A stretch of DNA of 64,000 bases from positions 21,826,899 through 21,890,898 of the forward strand of contig NC_052394.1 of NCBI RefSeq assembly GCF_009389715.1, read 5' to 3'. The notes beneath the pieces are model-generated. The model saw only the letters and a program-made list of their open reading frames with translations. It was not told the DNA's origin and searched no databases. Origin of the DNA: Phoenix dactylifera. Its lineage: Eukaryota > Streptophyta > Magnoliopsida > Arecales > Arecaceae. The translations under genes and the position numbers were made by a program. Positions 51,570 to 62,604 of this stretch are shown here, piece by piece. Position 1 is the first letter of the stretch, and each line of letters begins with the position of its first letter.

Positions 51570-52075
51570 AATTTTTTTTTTTTTTGCTTTTTTTGGGTAC
51601 AACAGCGCTTCACACACATGAATGTGGGTGCAGCCGACAAACCCAGAAAAAAGAAATTAGCAAAAAGAGGAGCGGACACATGGTTCTTCCCAAGAAAAAA
51701 TCTCTAAAGTAATAAACCGCGTAGAAGGCAACCCAATTAGTAGCACTGTTCGACTCCCGGTAGACATCAATAGCCTGGAAGGAGTTACACTCTCTTAAAA
51801 GTCTGCACATGTCATGCAACAGTGTCATTCCGCTAGCATTGTTGCACCGACCCCAAATCCATTCAATCACCATAGCTGAGTCCCTCTTGAGGAGGATGCG
51901 GCCTGCACCCAGAACAAGCCTGTGATGCTCTCTCATGTGGCTCTAAGCTCGGTATTGATGACAGAAGTATCGAAGATCTGCCGGCCCCTGGCCGCTACCA
52001 GTCTGGCGTCGTGGTCTTTGATGATAAATCCCACACCTCCATTGTCCCCTCCCCCACCGACTTAAAACAGGTAAG
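51570..52075 (-). mobile_element. 5'-truncated LINE tail with RNase H-like domain
   Basis: On the - strand, GGVGFIIKDHDARLVAARG, then VLGAGRILLKRDSAMVIEWI, then VYRESNSATNWVAFYAV follow the order of an RVT_3 domain. The expected E-G-D-S motif reads KRDSA. It ends in an A-run at about 51582-51569, consistent with a LINE 3' end. It is related to, but clearly diverged from, the copies at 34.7 and 57.5 kb. Confidence 0.75.
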
Positions 52076-52257
52076 TTGCAAGATCTAGATACTCATTAAG
52101 GTGTGTTGGGCTGCAAATCTGCTTTAGATATTCACTACTTGACTGATATATCCCCCTGAAAAAAGCATGATCTCTTTTTCCTAGACTCTGTGAATGAAAC
52201 AACCACAGTGACTTATGTTCTGTTCAACTACAGAGCATTGGAAGATGGGGATAATCA

Positions 52258-52416
52258 GGAGCAGTTTCTCCTGTTTGCTGGGAACTGGCTGCGGTATCTG
52301 CATTGCCCAGAATTACAATGTTAACGGATATCAAGAAGCTAGTGAATACACGGCTGTTTGTGGCCAAGCACATTGAGGAAACTTACAAGAAGCCAAAGCA
52401 GAAAGATGAAGACTAG
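52258..52416 (+). pseudogene. Orphan terminal-exon-like coding fragment
   Basis: After a possible acceptor (ATAATCAG, ending 52257), an open frame reads AVSPVCWELAAVSALPRITM and then LTDIKKLVNTRLFVAKHIEE, ending TYKKPKQKDED and a stop. The even amino-acid mix, amphipathic pattern and charged Lys/Asp tail look like the last exon of a real protein, not chance. I cannot name the family. No matching upstream exon is visible, and a LINE tail lies immediately upstream (51570-52075). It may be a broken gene end or a captured exon. Confidence 0.3.
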
Positions 52417-55400
52417 CCATTGACGTACCGGTATAAGCATCGAACAAACAATATATACTACTGCGCCAGAAAAAAAGCACCATGAATGTGGCGCTTAGCC
52501 ATGGCCTGGCGGCTGCGATGCTTCCATGAAAAGTGGGCAATAATGGTCCAGGCCGAAATTCTTTAAGCTACTATCAGAATAGTCATTACAGAGCATTAAA
52601 TGCCTCAATGTTGTTTCCATACACCATTGATAGCTTTACAAATAATTCACACTTTTGCCTTACTTTTTTTTTTTTTTTTTCTGACAGTCTACATGTTTAA
52701 ATGCCATACATAGAACCTTACTCTGTTTCCATCATTCCTTCTCCGGGGTACCTCAGAAACAATGGAACATGCATATGGCTGCCACCGCTCGACGAAATAA
52801 CTCCACTATCATCACCAAGTGGTGTGTGGAGTTGAGCAAGCAAAAGTCTTCATTGCCCATATAAAGATGGCAGGCATCATTTTTGTAATAACTTTCTGAT
52901 GCCGCTCTCTGTTATGATCAGATATGAATTGATTCCAACGTTCAACGACAGAATCTATTACTCTTGCTAAACACTGGTATCTGTGCTTTATAAGCCCTAT
53001 TCACTCATTGAAAAATTCCTAGTCCAACCTATCTCCTCCGGTCATGATTCTACTTAAGTCCCATCAGACTTAAAAATGTTTGATCCTTTGGGCACAAAGC
53101 AAAGATCTTTTATTACTAATCTAGGTCCGAAATGAGTCATATCTTGGTCAAGGTGTGAGTGGCTGTTTAGTAGCATTTTTCTCTCTCTCCTCAGTCAACA
53201 TGAGCATCCAGAGAGTTGCTTTCCTGCTCTTGGTGTGTTTCACTCATGACCCACATTAGATATGCGGTTTGAGTTTCCATTACGTCCCTTCAGTAATACA
53301 TTGAACTGATATGATTCCTCCTTCCACTACCCGACCTCGGAGCTGGGCCCTTTTTTTTTTTGGCTAAAGAGCTGGGCCCCTCCAGAAAGTTGAAATCTTG
53401 TCTGCACAATTGAATACTCTTCCTCATCATTGTGCAGCCTAGGAAACCTTTTGCCTAGGCTTCATGCGGCTCATCAGAACTTGATTTAATACTACTCAAA
53501 AGAGCAACCAAGAATCTAGCAAACTAGTGACACAAGTTATGCCATTCATGTCCTTTGGCAAGCCATGGCAATCTGCAGAATGAAGTTTATTCGCATGTTA
53601 CCACTTGCATACTACCCATCAAGAGATATAACTATATTATATTAAGGGCCAGTCTCGCTTAGTGGAGGGGTTACCCACCATTAAAGGCCGACAAGAATCC
53701 ACTTAGCTGCAGAGAACCTCTACTGCTCCCTTGACCCTTCAAGACCGCATAGCTTTTGTCCCAAGCGGCTGAGATTTTGGTCTTCAGTTCCTCTCTTGGT
53801 CTAGAATAAAGAAAGCGGCCGTCTTTTGGTTGGGTTCTTTCTGTTGCTGCTTTTTCGTTCTTGATTCATATAAATATATGGAATGCAAGTACCCAAGGGG
53901 AAAAGCATCCTTTCTGAAGCCATCGTACTTGGAAAGCGTTAGGGATTGGGCTGCATGTGGAAAGGGCTTCCTGCGTTTGTGTAGGGATTAACATAATATA
54001 TAGGACCGACAGTGGAAGTCGACAGGGAAGAGCTTAATTTCTCTAGACATAATCTGCTAATGCGGCAAGCATAAGACAAAGTTGCATCAGCTAAAGCGGA
54101 CGGAGGCTTCTCTCTTGCACTTTCCGAGCCAACCACCAATGTAGGTCTTGTCTCGACTGGACCCTAATCCTGACCTATGATTTGGGTATCCCAGCGTCGT
54201 CTCAAATCCAACAAGGTCACAAATACTTTTCCTTTTACTGTTAGGTTATGCTTTGAAGTCCTATACATAGCATATTTATGTTGTACAAAAACATAGAGAG
54301 GTATATATAGATTTTGATTATGACTTGTTTAAGAAAAAGGAGATGCAGAAGGAATAGAGAGGCTAGTCTTACTAGTTTTTTTAACTCTCTTTACTAAATA
54401 TTAAAGGTGTCTTCACCTTCCACTCTCTAAACTCTTGATCATATCGTCTCCAACCGAGTATGGTGCTTGCAACTTTATCTGGAACGAACGAACTGATAAA
54501 ACAGCCTCTGGCTTTTAGGCAAGCCATGCTTAAGAGTTGGTGCAATAATGTGGTAGATATGGTATACGTGCATGTTTTGTATATCATACAATTTTGTGTA
54601 CAGCATAATCTGAAATTTGAAAATACAATTTAAAAATGAGTTAGGTTAGCCATCTGGTCCTAGTTAGTTATAATTGGAAGTAAGTGCGATATTTTGGGTT
54701 CGAATCAATTCGACCAATAGAAAACATGTCCAATATACCAAGTTGAGTTAACTTCAGAATTTTGAAATCAACTGAATGGCGGTGTCGTCAACTTAGTATT
54801 TGGAGTAGTCCAACTCAACTTAGTATATTGCAGTAGTCCAACTCTTTGCAAGCGAAACCTAGTTGGTTGCTGGTCTGGTTTAGCCTCGCTAACTAGGTTG
54901 GTAGAGGCTACAAGCGAGACTAAGCCATTCAAGGCTCTTCTTCAAATCGACCTAGAATGTTGCACCTCTTTTAACACATGCAGATTGAATTATGTTTCTA
55001 TTAACATTTGTATAATTAATTTTAGAATGTCATGTGCCCCACCATCTACACTAGTATACTATTATTCATATAATTTACAATTATAATAACCATCATCACC
55101 TAGTACAAAATTATTATATGATTTTATGAATTTTAAATGAAAGAATCCATCGCCAATACCTTTATATGCTAGTGTTACATATCATGTGCACGCCTATCAA
55201 AATAGAAAAGCGGTACATCAAACTTATAAATTATTAGAAATTTAGATTGCACTTTCTTTTTCTAAGCCGCAATGTTAGTTCTGCAATAACACTTGAAATG
55301 GTGATCATCCACAATTATTGCAGCCTGCGTTAGTTCACTAAGGAAGTATATTATCACAGAAAACACCACCAACATAAATTACATTATCATCTTCTCATGC

Positions 55401-56385
55401 AGGCTTTTTTTTCCATAATATTATACCTAGGCCAATTATGTGGTTTGATTTTACCTAGACTTTTTGTTTGAGCAACTGTAGCAATAGTTTTTGTTTCTAC
55501 TATGTAATCCAGAAAATCAGAAGCCATAAGTCGACAGAAAGAGAGTCGATGAAAGTTTTCAATCCAAAGTTCACCTATTTAATTTATTTCAATTTACGAT
55601 AGATCGGACTAGATTACCTATTTAATAAAATAATAAATTTTAATTTTAATTTTTTTAAATTTATTTAATAAATAGATTGAATTCGAATTGATAAATTTTT
55701 AATCGTTATTGGATCCGATTCTTATCTTCTCCAACCTGATGTGACCTCCCCATCCAAAGCAACCTTTCTGGGGCTGACGAAACCATCCCCATCCACATGG
55801 ATGGATCTGTCTTCTTTTTTTGATGTACATGGATGGATTTGTCGCGAGGGGCTTTGACCACAGTTACTTGAATAAAAATGCCAACTTTCTCCAAAAAGCA
55901 GCGCACGAGCTCGATGGCGGGCTAAAGCAAAGAAAAAGAGAGCCTTCTGATGAACCCCTGCTCCACTCCAGCTCCCTTTCGAGTTCCAACATCGGTTTTT
56001 CGTCAGTAGTTAGATATATATTATGACACAAAAGATTTGGATTCATTCGATCACCAGGCGACTTTTAAGACGACACACCCGAAGAAAAAGGGTCAACTTG
56101 GAATTAAAATAATTTTCTTTTTTTTCTTTTCGATGATATGGGAGGCTATAAGAGGAGCCACCCGGCTTAAATTAAAGATCAAATGCAGAACTAAAATAAA
56201 ACAGCGTGCACTAAATTGAGATTTTGAGCACTTTTTGACCTTTATGGAAGGAACTCGGAAGAAGGAAGGAAGGTAAGCGACGACAGCTTACTTTCCGCTT
56301 GTTTATGATTACAGGCTAGCAGCCAAGAACTACTACCACTGCTGTACCTAATGACCATGCCACTCGCTCTCCACTTGGATAACTT
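52417..56385. other. Intergenic DNA upstream/downstream of no recognised gene
   Basis: No gene is supported in this 4 kb between the orphan exon and the CCT gene's 3' end. It is mostly AT-rich (especially 54.2-55.7 kb) with poly-T runs near 52665 and 53352. Short frames at 55706-56046 show no domain. Confidence 0.5.
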
Positions 56386-57371
56386 TTAGAAGGGAAGGTT
56401 CATAGGGCGGACGTCGGAGAAGTAGGCGCAGAGGTCCTGATAACAGAACTCCTCTTCCTCGGCCATGGCCAGCACCGCCATGATTTGCGACCACTGGTCT
56501 CCGTTGCCGAAGACGCCGCTCGGTGCTTGCTCATTGATGTTGTAGCTGCTATGACAGTCATAGCTGTTCTCCGGGATGTCTGTTTTAACTTCTGGCTCTG
56601 TTTCGGTCTCGGTCTCGCCGTTCCTTGCAAACCGGCCACGGACTCTCGGCCGGCTATCGGCCAGCGTCTTCCTGCATTCGTACTGGAATCGAAACAATAG
56701 TGTCAAGAGTGGAATTGTAAATATAATTATATAGAAGAACGAAAGCAATGAATTCGAGAAGAAGAGGAACAGGGGATTCGTACAGTGATCTTCTTGTAGA
56801 AATTCCTCTGGCTGCGCTTGCTTCGATACCGCTCGATCCTCTCCTTGCGCTCCTCGGCGGTGTAACGCCCGATTCTTCCAGGGACCTCCGAGACTTCCTG
56901 GTTGTAATTGTCGCCGGCCGCTTGTATTGCAGTCATCACCTGTTCCTTTAATTTCGGACATACAAGCAAAAATCCAATCTTCTTAGCGATGCATGAAATT
57001 TTGAGGGATGAGGACGGGAAAAAAAAAATGGCGCTTTTGGGTACCTGGAGGTCGCCGGTGCTGAAGACCCGCCTGACGGGGGTGTCGTTGAAGTCGAAAT
57101 AGTGGCCGGAGTTGGAGGAGGGGGAAGACGCGGGCGGAAGCGGCGGGGGGCGTTCGGAAATGCCGTCGGGGAATACCAGGGACTGGGTGCTGCTGCTCCT
57201 GGGGAGATGATAGGGAAAAGAAGACGGACAGGGTGGAGAAAAAGAGGAGAAGAGGAGAGGGTAGGGGCCGCCGGCGTCGTAGAAGGGTTGAGGGGCGGCA
57301 TCGGAGGAGCATACCGCGGGGAGGAGGGTGGGTTCGGGGTCGGCGACGAAGGGGAAGGAGGAGTGGAACAT
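56386..57371 (-). CDS. CCT-motif family (CMF) transcriptional regulator
   Basis: Three coding exons on the - strand, 57371-57045, 56939-56784 and 56682-56386, all joined in phase 0, give 259 aa. The first exon is Pro/Ser-rich and ends with VRRVFSTGDLQ, a motif seen in plant CMF proteins. The CCT motif spans about residues 136-182 (ERKERIERYRSKRSQRNFYK, then YECRKTLADSRPRVRGRF) and is interrupted by intron 2. The C-terminus is acidic (EEEEFCYQDLCAYF), suggesting an activation region. No B-box zinc finger or response-regulator domain is present, so it is not a full CONSTANS or PRR protein; ASML2-like proteins are the nearest I know. CCT motifs bind NF-YB/NF-YC and DNA, often in flowering-time, light or sugar responses. 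Its own target is unknown. Confidence 0.9.
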
Positions 57372-57444
57372 GGCGTTGTTTTGGGGGAGAGCTTTAATTT
57401 TGGTGGAGAAGAGAGACGGAGGGCTGGGGCGGGGCGGCGCGGCC

Positions 57445-57452
57445 TATTTATA
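57445..57452 (-). promoter_or_regulatory. TATA box of the CCT gene
   Basis: On the - strand TATAAATA lies 74 bp upstream of the ATG in a GC-rich setting (CGTATAAATAGG). It gives a short leader of roughly 40 bp. Confidence 0.7.
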
Positions 57453-58347
57453 CGGGGAAGGGAGTGGGGCCTGGTGGGGCCACCAGGATGACCCGCTGCA
57501 CTCTCAGGCGCTGACTAGATGTGGGGGCCTGACAGGGACTTTGGATTCATTGGAAGATAAATGGGGAATTCTTGTGGAGGGTGATCTGAGAATGTCTCAC
57601 AAGATTGATGCTGCTGAGTAGGCGAGGGATGCCGATTTTTTCTCAGTGCTCGAAGTGCAGTGGCGATGAGATGGTGGATCATATGCTATTTCAGTATGCA
57701 TGGACGAGGAGGATCTAGAGTCCAATAGGAGGCATGATGTTGGAGAGATCTCTTCTTGTAGACCATCCGTCGATAGTCGAGCGCCCCTCAGATGCACCGG
57801 GCAGCTATTGGAGCGACTTGCACTGTCTACCAGATCTGGTTGGCAAGAAACGCTCGGACATTCGTTGTGGAGCGCGCTCGGGCACAGGCAACAGTGATTT
57901 GTCACACTACTTTATCAAATGAGCCTTTGATAGCTTGAGACACCAAGGACCTCCATTCTGCTCAAGCAGTGCCCCGCATGGTGTTTTTCACCTGGGAGCC
58001 CCCACCCCCGAGCTTTCTCAATATCAATTTTGATGGGTCTGCTCTAAAAGGAGGTAGGAGGGGAGGTGGTGGCTTTGTTATCAGGGGCCCGAACTTTAAG
58101 GTGATGGCTGTCAGCTCTTTGACATCTCAGTTCCCGGTGTTGAGCTGCGGGCTGTTTGGGCTGGCCTTGATCATGCGCGGCGAGTGTTACACGCTAGCTC
58201 GATTCTATTGGAGGGTGACTCAATCACGATGATCTGGTGGATCCAAAGGGGTCCGAGCGGTGGTGGAGCGGGTCACCCCCTGTTTCGAGATATCTGAGCG
58301 ATGGTGAGGAATGGGGTGGCTATGAGGACCCGTGCGGGCGTGTGTTT

Positions 58348-58391
58348 AGTCCCACATCGGTTATTCGCTGGGTAGATCTTGGGTATTTATA
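58348..58391 (+). promoter_or_regulatory. USE plus TATA at 24-bp spacing, LTR A
   Basis: AGTCCCACATCG (58348-58359) matches the plant snRNA Upstream Sequence Element RTCCCACATCG. TATTTATA starts 24 bp later (58384). In plant U-snRNA genes a USE-TATA distance of about 24-26 bp specifies Pol III, while about 34 bp specifies Pol II. Whether this LTR is transcribed is unknown. Confidence 0.5.
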
Positions 58392-59096
58392 CTGGATCAA
58401 GGAACCCAAACAATAACTTCCGGCTAGCCATTTTGGGTGAGATCCTAGATTGTTACAAATGGTATCAGAGCCGAGGACGGCTCTTGTCCAATGGTGGGAA
58501 GGGTGTGAGGCCCAATAGTCCCACATCGGAAAGGCTCGTTCCAGAGTCTAGGCATATGAGGCGGGTGTCTCCTAATCATGCCGACGCGTTTTAGGTGGAA
58601 AACAAAACCAGAAAGGGGTAAAGGACGCTTGCGTGAAGCTCCGAAACCGGACAATATCTGGCAAGGGAGCCCCGTGTTTCCCCCCTCATGTGGCCCCCAC
58701 GTAGGCACTAGGTGCCTCACGTGCTCCGCGAAAGCGGGGGCGTGACATTTGGTATCAGAGCCGAGGACAGCTCTTGTCCGATGGTGGGAAGGGTGTGAAG
58801 CCCAATAGTCCCACATCGGAAAGGCTCGTTCCAGAGTCTAGGCATATGAGGCGGGTGTCTCCTAATCATGCCGACGCGTTTTAGGTGGAAAACAAAACCG
58901 GAAAGGGGTAAAGGACGCTTGCGTGAAGCCCCGAAACCGGACAATATCTGGCAAGGGAGCCCCGTGTTTCCCCCCTCATGTGGCCCCCACGTAGGCACTA
59001 GGTCCCTCACGTGCTCCGCGAAAGCGGAGGCGTGACATTTGGTATCAGAGCCGAGGACAGCTCTTGTCCGATGGTGGAAAAGGTGTGAGGCCCAAT

Positions 59097-59140
59097 AGTC
59101 CCACATCGGAAAGACTCGTTCCAGAGCCTGGGTATATAAG
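59097..59140 (+). promoter_or_regulatory. USE plus TATA at 24-bp spacing, LTR D
   Basis: AGTCCCACATCG (59097-59108) is followed after 24 bp by TATATAAG (59133-59140). LTRs B and C hold the same USE (58517-58528, 58807-58818) and spacing, but their TATA position reads CATATGAG, a likely weaker box. The spacing is conserved even between the divergent LTR A and LTR D. Confidence 0.5.
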
Positions 59141-59536
59141 GCGGGTGTCTCATAATCCTGTTAACGCATTTTGGGAGGAAAACAAAACCGGGGAGGGGTG
59201 AAGGACGCTTGCATGAAGCTCCGGAACCGGACAATATCTGGCATGGGAGCCCCGTATTTCTCCCCTCATGTGGCTCCCACGTGAGCACTAGGTGCCTCAC
59301 GTGCTCCGCGGAAGCGGAGCCGTGACAGTGGCCTTTCAAGCTAAGCATGTATTCAGAAAGGCCAACGGGGCTATGAACTGGATGGTCGCTTATGTGGTCA
59401 GTCACTCGAAGGGCACCCTGTGAGCTGTGGAGGGGGAGTTGCCTTTGGCACTCCATGATCTGTTATTTTCTGATTTTATTGGAAGTATTTGTACTCGTAT
59501 TATATGACATAACCGCTTCAGGAAAAAAAAAAAAAA

Positions 59537-60520
59537 GCAATTGACACGTGGTGCACGCAGCGTGGAGAATAATTTCTCAAGAGCATGGATATCGCCCCCA
59601 ACGTGGGCTCCCCTGTTCGGTTCGTTGTATCTGGTCGATACACTATTTGGATTTTTCTTAGAACTTATAATTAACTACTAATCTAATATTACTCTAGGTT
59701 AGTATTTTGTAGGTTTTTAGCTGCCTTCAACATGGATGTTCTTAATAAAATTTCTTCGTCTTCGTATCCATAATACTTGAACTTGAGCTTGCAAAGTTGG
59801 TTATGACATATTGCGTACATTTAGTAGATAGATGCGGTCCAAGATTGGACATAGATTGATGTCTTTTTATTTTCGTCATCTAGTTATAGAAGGGTAGTTT
59901 TTTTTGAAAAAATCGTTGATCCACATATTAGTTTCACTGCTCTTGGGGATTTTTTCTCCTTTTTTTATACTTTATTTATGAAAAAATATACTTTCACGCA
60001 TGGGATTTTTGTATAAGGACAGGTACAATGCGCCAGGCGAACCATGCCAATATCATGAAACATGCAAAATCGTATTAACAAGTAAAGCTGCACATTGGAG
60101 TGGCCACAATGATGAGAGCAATCTTCTTTTATTTTTTTCTTTCAAGCTCATTATAAGAGATGATTGGGCAATAGCTTCACTTTGGCCTTCATACTAGATA
60201 TAGCAAAGATTGATATACAAAGGGTAGACTCAATCTCGCTCTAATTTAGGTCTAAGAAAATTTAAAAGTTTAAAGTTTTGATTTTGGGCCAGGTCCAATG
60301 CCCTAATATTTACTCCTATTCATCCATTCAGATTTGTTCGCATGATTGGACTCGCCTAATAAGGAGCCAACTCAAGTTCATTTCACAAGTCGAGTTTTGA
60401 CACGGCAGGTTGTTCTCACGCGCGATTAGTATGAGCAGCCGATGTACCAAAAAAAAAAAAATCAAATATGAACAATAAATCTGGAGATTAACTTCATGAC
60501 CATGAAATAAAAAAAATTAC

Positions 60521-60565
<45 letters not shown>

Positions 60566-60577
60566 AAAGAAGAGCCT
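59537..60577. other. Intergenic DNA with (GA)n
   Basis: No gene is supported. A G-box-type CACGTG occurs just after the LINE poly(A) at about 59545. A GA microsatellite spans 60525-60562 and abuts the left target duplication of the next element. Confidence 0.5.
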
Positions 60578-61123
60578 CAGACTGTCACGCCCCGAAATCG
60601 GATCATGACACGGCCGTGCTATTGGGAACCCTTGCCCGCAATAACACGCAGCCACTTTAAAAACTTTAAATCAATTATGAATAATTTCTTTCTTGAATGT
60701 TAACAAATGTTTCATCAATAAAAGATTGATTACAAAGCATCTAAAATAGAAACATTTAATGTGTCATTTTCTTTTCCCCATAACCCTGAAGCATGTTACG
60801 CTCCTCGTTCCTAGCATCTCCTATTCATCTGTAAGAACATAAATAAATGGGTATGAGCTATAAAGCTCAGTAAGTAACCATGCATAATCTTATCTGATCA
60901 ATCATAATATTTTCTCATACTAGTGCATTAATTTAAGAAACTAACAGTTGTAACAAAGTAAGCATTTCATATAATAAACCAGTCATATAAACTATGCATG
61001 TCCATTAATGCAACTTCATAAACATGGCTATGCATCATAAAACTTTTGTCATTATCCCATGCTTTGAAATCCGTACTTATCATTATTCATACTTTGAAAT
61101 TCATGCTCTCAGATGATAGTGCA

Positions 61124-61560
61124 GCTATGGTCACTATTATCACCCGTGACAGGGCCATAATCTTTACCAACTATTATTCCCCGTTGGCAGGGTCTAAGCC
61201 AAGCTACTATAACCCGCTGGCGAGGGCCGTATGCCGAGCTACTGTAACCCGCTGGCGAGGGCCATAATCTTTGCCAACTATTGTTCCCCGTTGGCAGGGT
61301 CTAAACCAAGCTACTATAACCCGCTGGCGAGGGCCGTATGCCGAGCTACTGTAACCCGCTGGCGAGGGCCATAATCTTTGCCAACTATTGTTCCCCGTTG
61401 GCAGGGTCTAAACCAAGCTACTATAACCCGCTGGCGAGGGCCGTATGCCGAGCTACTGTAACCCGCTGGCGAGGGCCATAATCTTTGCCAACTATTGTTC
61501 CCCGTTGGCAGGGTCTAAACCAAGCTACTATAACCCGCTGGCGAGGGTCGTACATAGCGA
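61124..61560. repeat. 107-bp higher-order tandem repeat of three subunits
   Basis: CTACTATAACCCGCTGGCG begins at 61204, 61311, 61418 and 61525, exactly 107 bp apart. Each period holds three related 33-39 bp subunits built on CTAYTNTNMCCCGYTGGCRG, followed by CCGTATGCCGAG, CCATAATCTTTGCCAA or TCTAAACCAAG. Copies are almost identical, implying recent expansion or homogenisation. A diverged lead-in unit (CACCCGTGACAGGG) precedes them. Confidence 0.9.
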
Positions 61561-62604
61561 TCTGAGAGTTCTTAAAAACATATCATGCTTTTCATAAATC
61601 TTTTCTCATCGGTACATTGAAAAGTGAGTAATGGCATCATGCTGAATAAAATTCATGATCATGCTGAAAACTTTATTTTTCTTTTCATGCATCTTTCTAC
61701 CTCATCATAATAATGTGTAAATAATATAATAATCATTATGGATGCTATTTATCCAAAATCATGCAATCATTTGCTAACACATGTTGGATCATAATTTTGT
61801 GAAAATATAAATAATCATATACAATTTCATAATCGAATAGTCACAAGTATTTGATAAAACATAAGATTATATCCGGGTTACTTATATTTTCCACAATTCA
61901 TATACACAATTCCAATTCTATAAATAATACTTTTTCACCATATAAAACGTGATACATGATCCATAATGAGATTAAGACATGTTACTTACCTTAATTTGCC
62001 CATCAAATGCCAATTCTTCAATACCTAGCAAGATCATTAAATTACATGTCACTGACATATTTAATTTCTATTTACTTATAATCTTAAAGTCATTTACAAC
62101 CCATCCCTAGGACTCAATTTCATTTTCGGGTCCATAGCCCAATTTAATTTCTGGTTCTGGTCTAATCTACTTCCTGGTTCGGATTTGATTAAATTCCTGA
62201 TTCAGGTCTGGTTCACCTTCTGGTTCGGGTTTGACCCAATTGCTCTCTGGTTCAGGTCAGGGCCCATTTGCATTCAGGCCCAAAGTTTAATTGGTTTCTG
62301 GATCAGGCCCGTGGCCTGATTCAATTACTGGGCCCATTTGTAATCAGGCCCAGAAACACAATTAGTTAATTTATAATTAATCCTTATCAGTTCTAATTAA
62401 TTTAAAAGGGAGCCTAGTCTCAAACTATATTCAATTTAGTCCCTATATTAAAATTTGAGCTCTTCAAGCCCAGTTAGTTTTAGTTTTAAGAACACTAGGC
62501 TTGAATCAGGGCCCAGCCCGGCTTCAGGCTTCTAAAGCCAAGTTTATTTGAAACCCACTCCGGAATCATTTCGGAATTAGGCCCATTTCGGCCCACAGCC
62601 ATTT

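Larger units (their letters stand above)
58321..59327 (+). mobile_element. TRIM-like element with four tandem LTRs
   Basis: The 1007-bp insertion is flanked by 5-bp target duplications GTGGC (58316-58320 and 59328-59332). LTRs: A 58321-58457 (137 bp, divergent, starts TATGAGG), B 58504-58747, C 58794-59037, D 59084-59327 (each 244 bp, TGTGARGCCC to GCGTGACA or CCGTGACA). Three 46-bp spacers each hold a primer-binding site TGGTATCAGAGCC (complementary to initiator tRNA-Met; 58460, 58750, 59040) and a purine-rich GGTGGGAAGGG-like tract just before the next LTR. B, C and D repeat at exactly 290 bp. No protein is encoded, so it must be mobilised in trans. The minimal internal region is as short as a primer site plus polypurine tract allows. 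Confidence 0.85.
57500..59536 (+). mobile_element. LINE 3' end, interrupted by a TRIM-like array
   Basis: The + strand has a degraded zinc-knuckle/RT tail (57.6-57.9 kb; LARNARTFVVERARAQ). An RNase H-like domain follows: FLNINFDGSALKGG, GGGGFVIRGPNFKVMAVS, ELRAVWAGLDHARR, LLEGDSITMIWWIQRGP (several frames). After the inserted element it continues with RNGVAFQAKHVFRKANGAMN and ends near 59445. A poly(A) tract at 59522-59535 marks the 3' end. Removing 58321-59327 and one copy of GTGGC restores an uninterrupted frame across the junction. The 5' end is not defined, but LINE-like sequence reaches about 57.5 kb, only about 50 bp beyond the CCT gene's TATA box. Confidence 0.8.

Noticed and set aside
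56983-57312. Pro/Ser/Arg-rich frames overlapping the CCT gene's first exon
   Set aside because: They are shifted readings of a GC-rich coding exon. The frame that joins to the CCT motif across two phase-0 introns is the real one.
57969-58232. A host ribonuclease H gene
   Set aside because: The domain is flanked by LINE-type sequence, is frameshifted, and its 3' end has a poly(A) tail. It is a retrotransposon domain.
58445-59456. Three similar 120-150 aa - strand frames
   Set aside because: They are antisense readings of the repeated TRIM LTRs. Their mutual similarity reflects the DNA repeat, not a protein family.
61124-61560. CRISPR-like array
   Set aside because: The regular spacing comes from a nested tandem repeat in which spacers are also repeated. 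The genome is eukaryotic.
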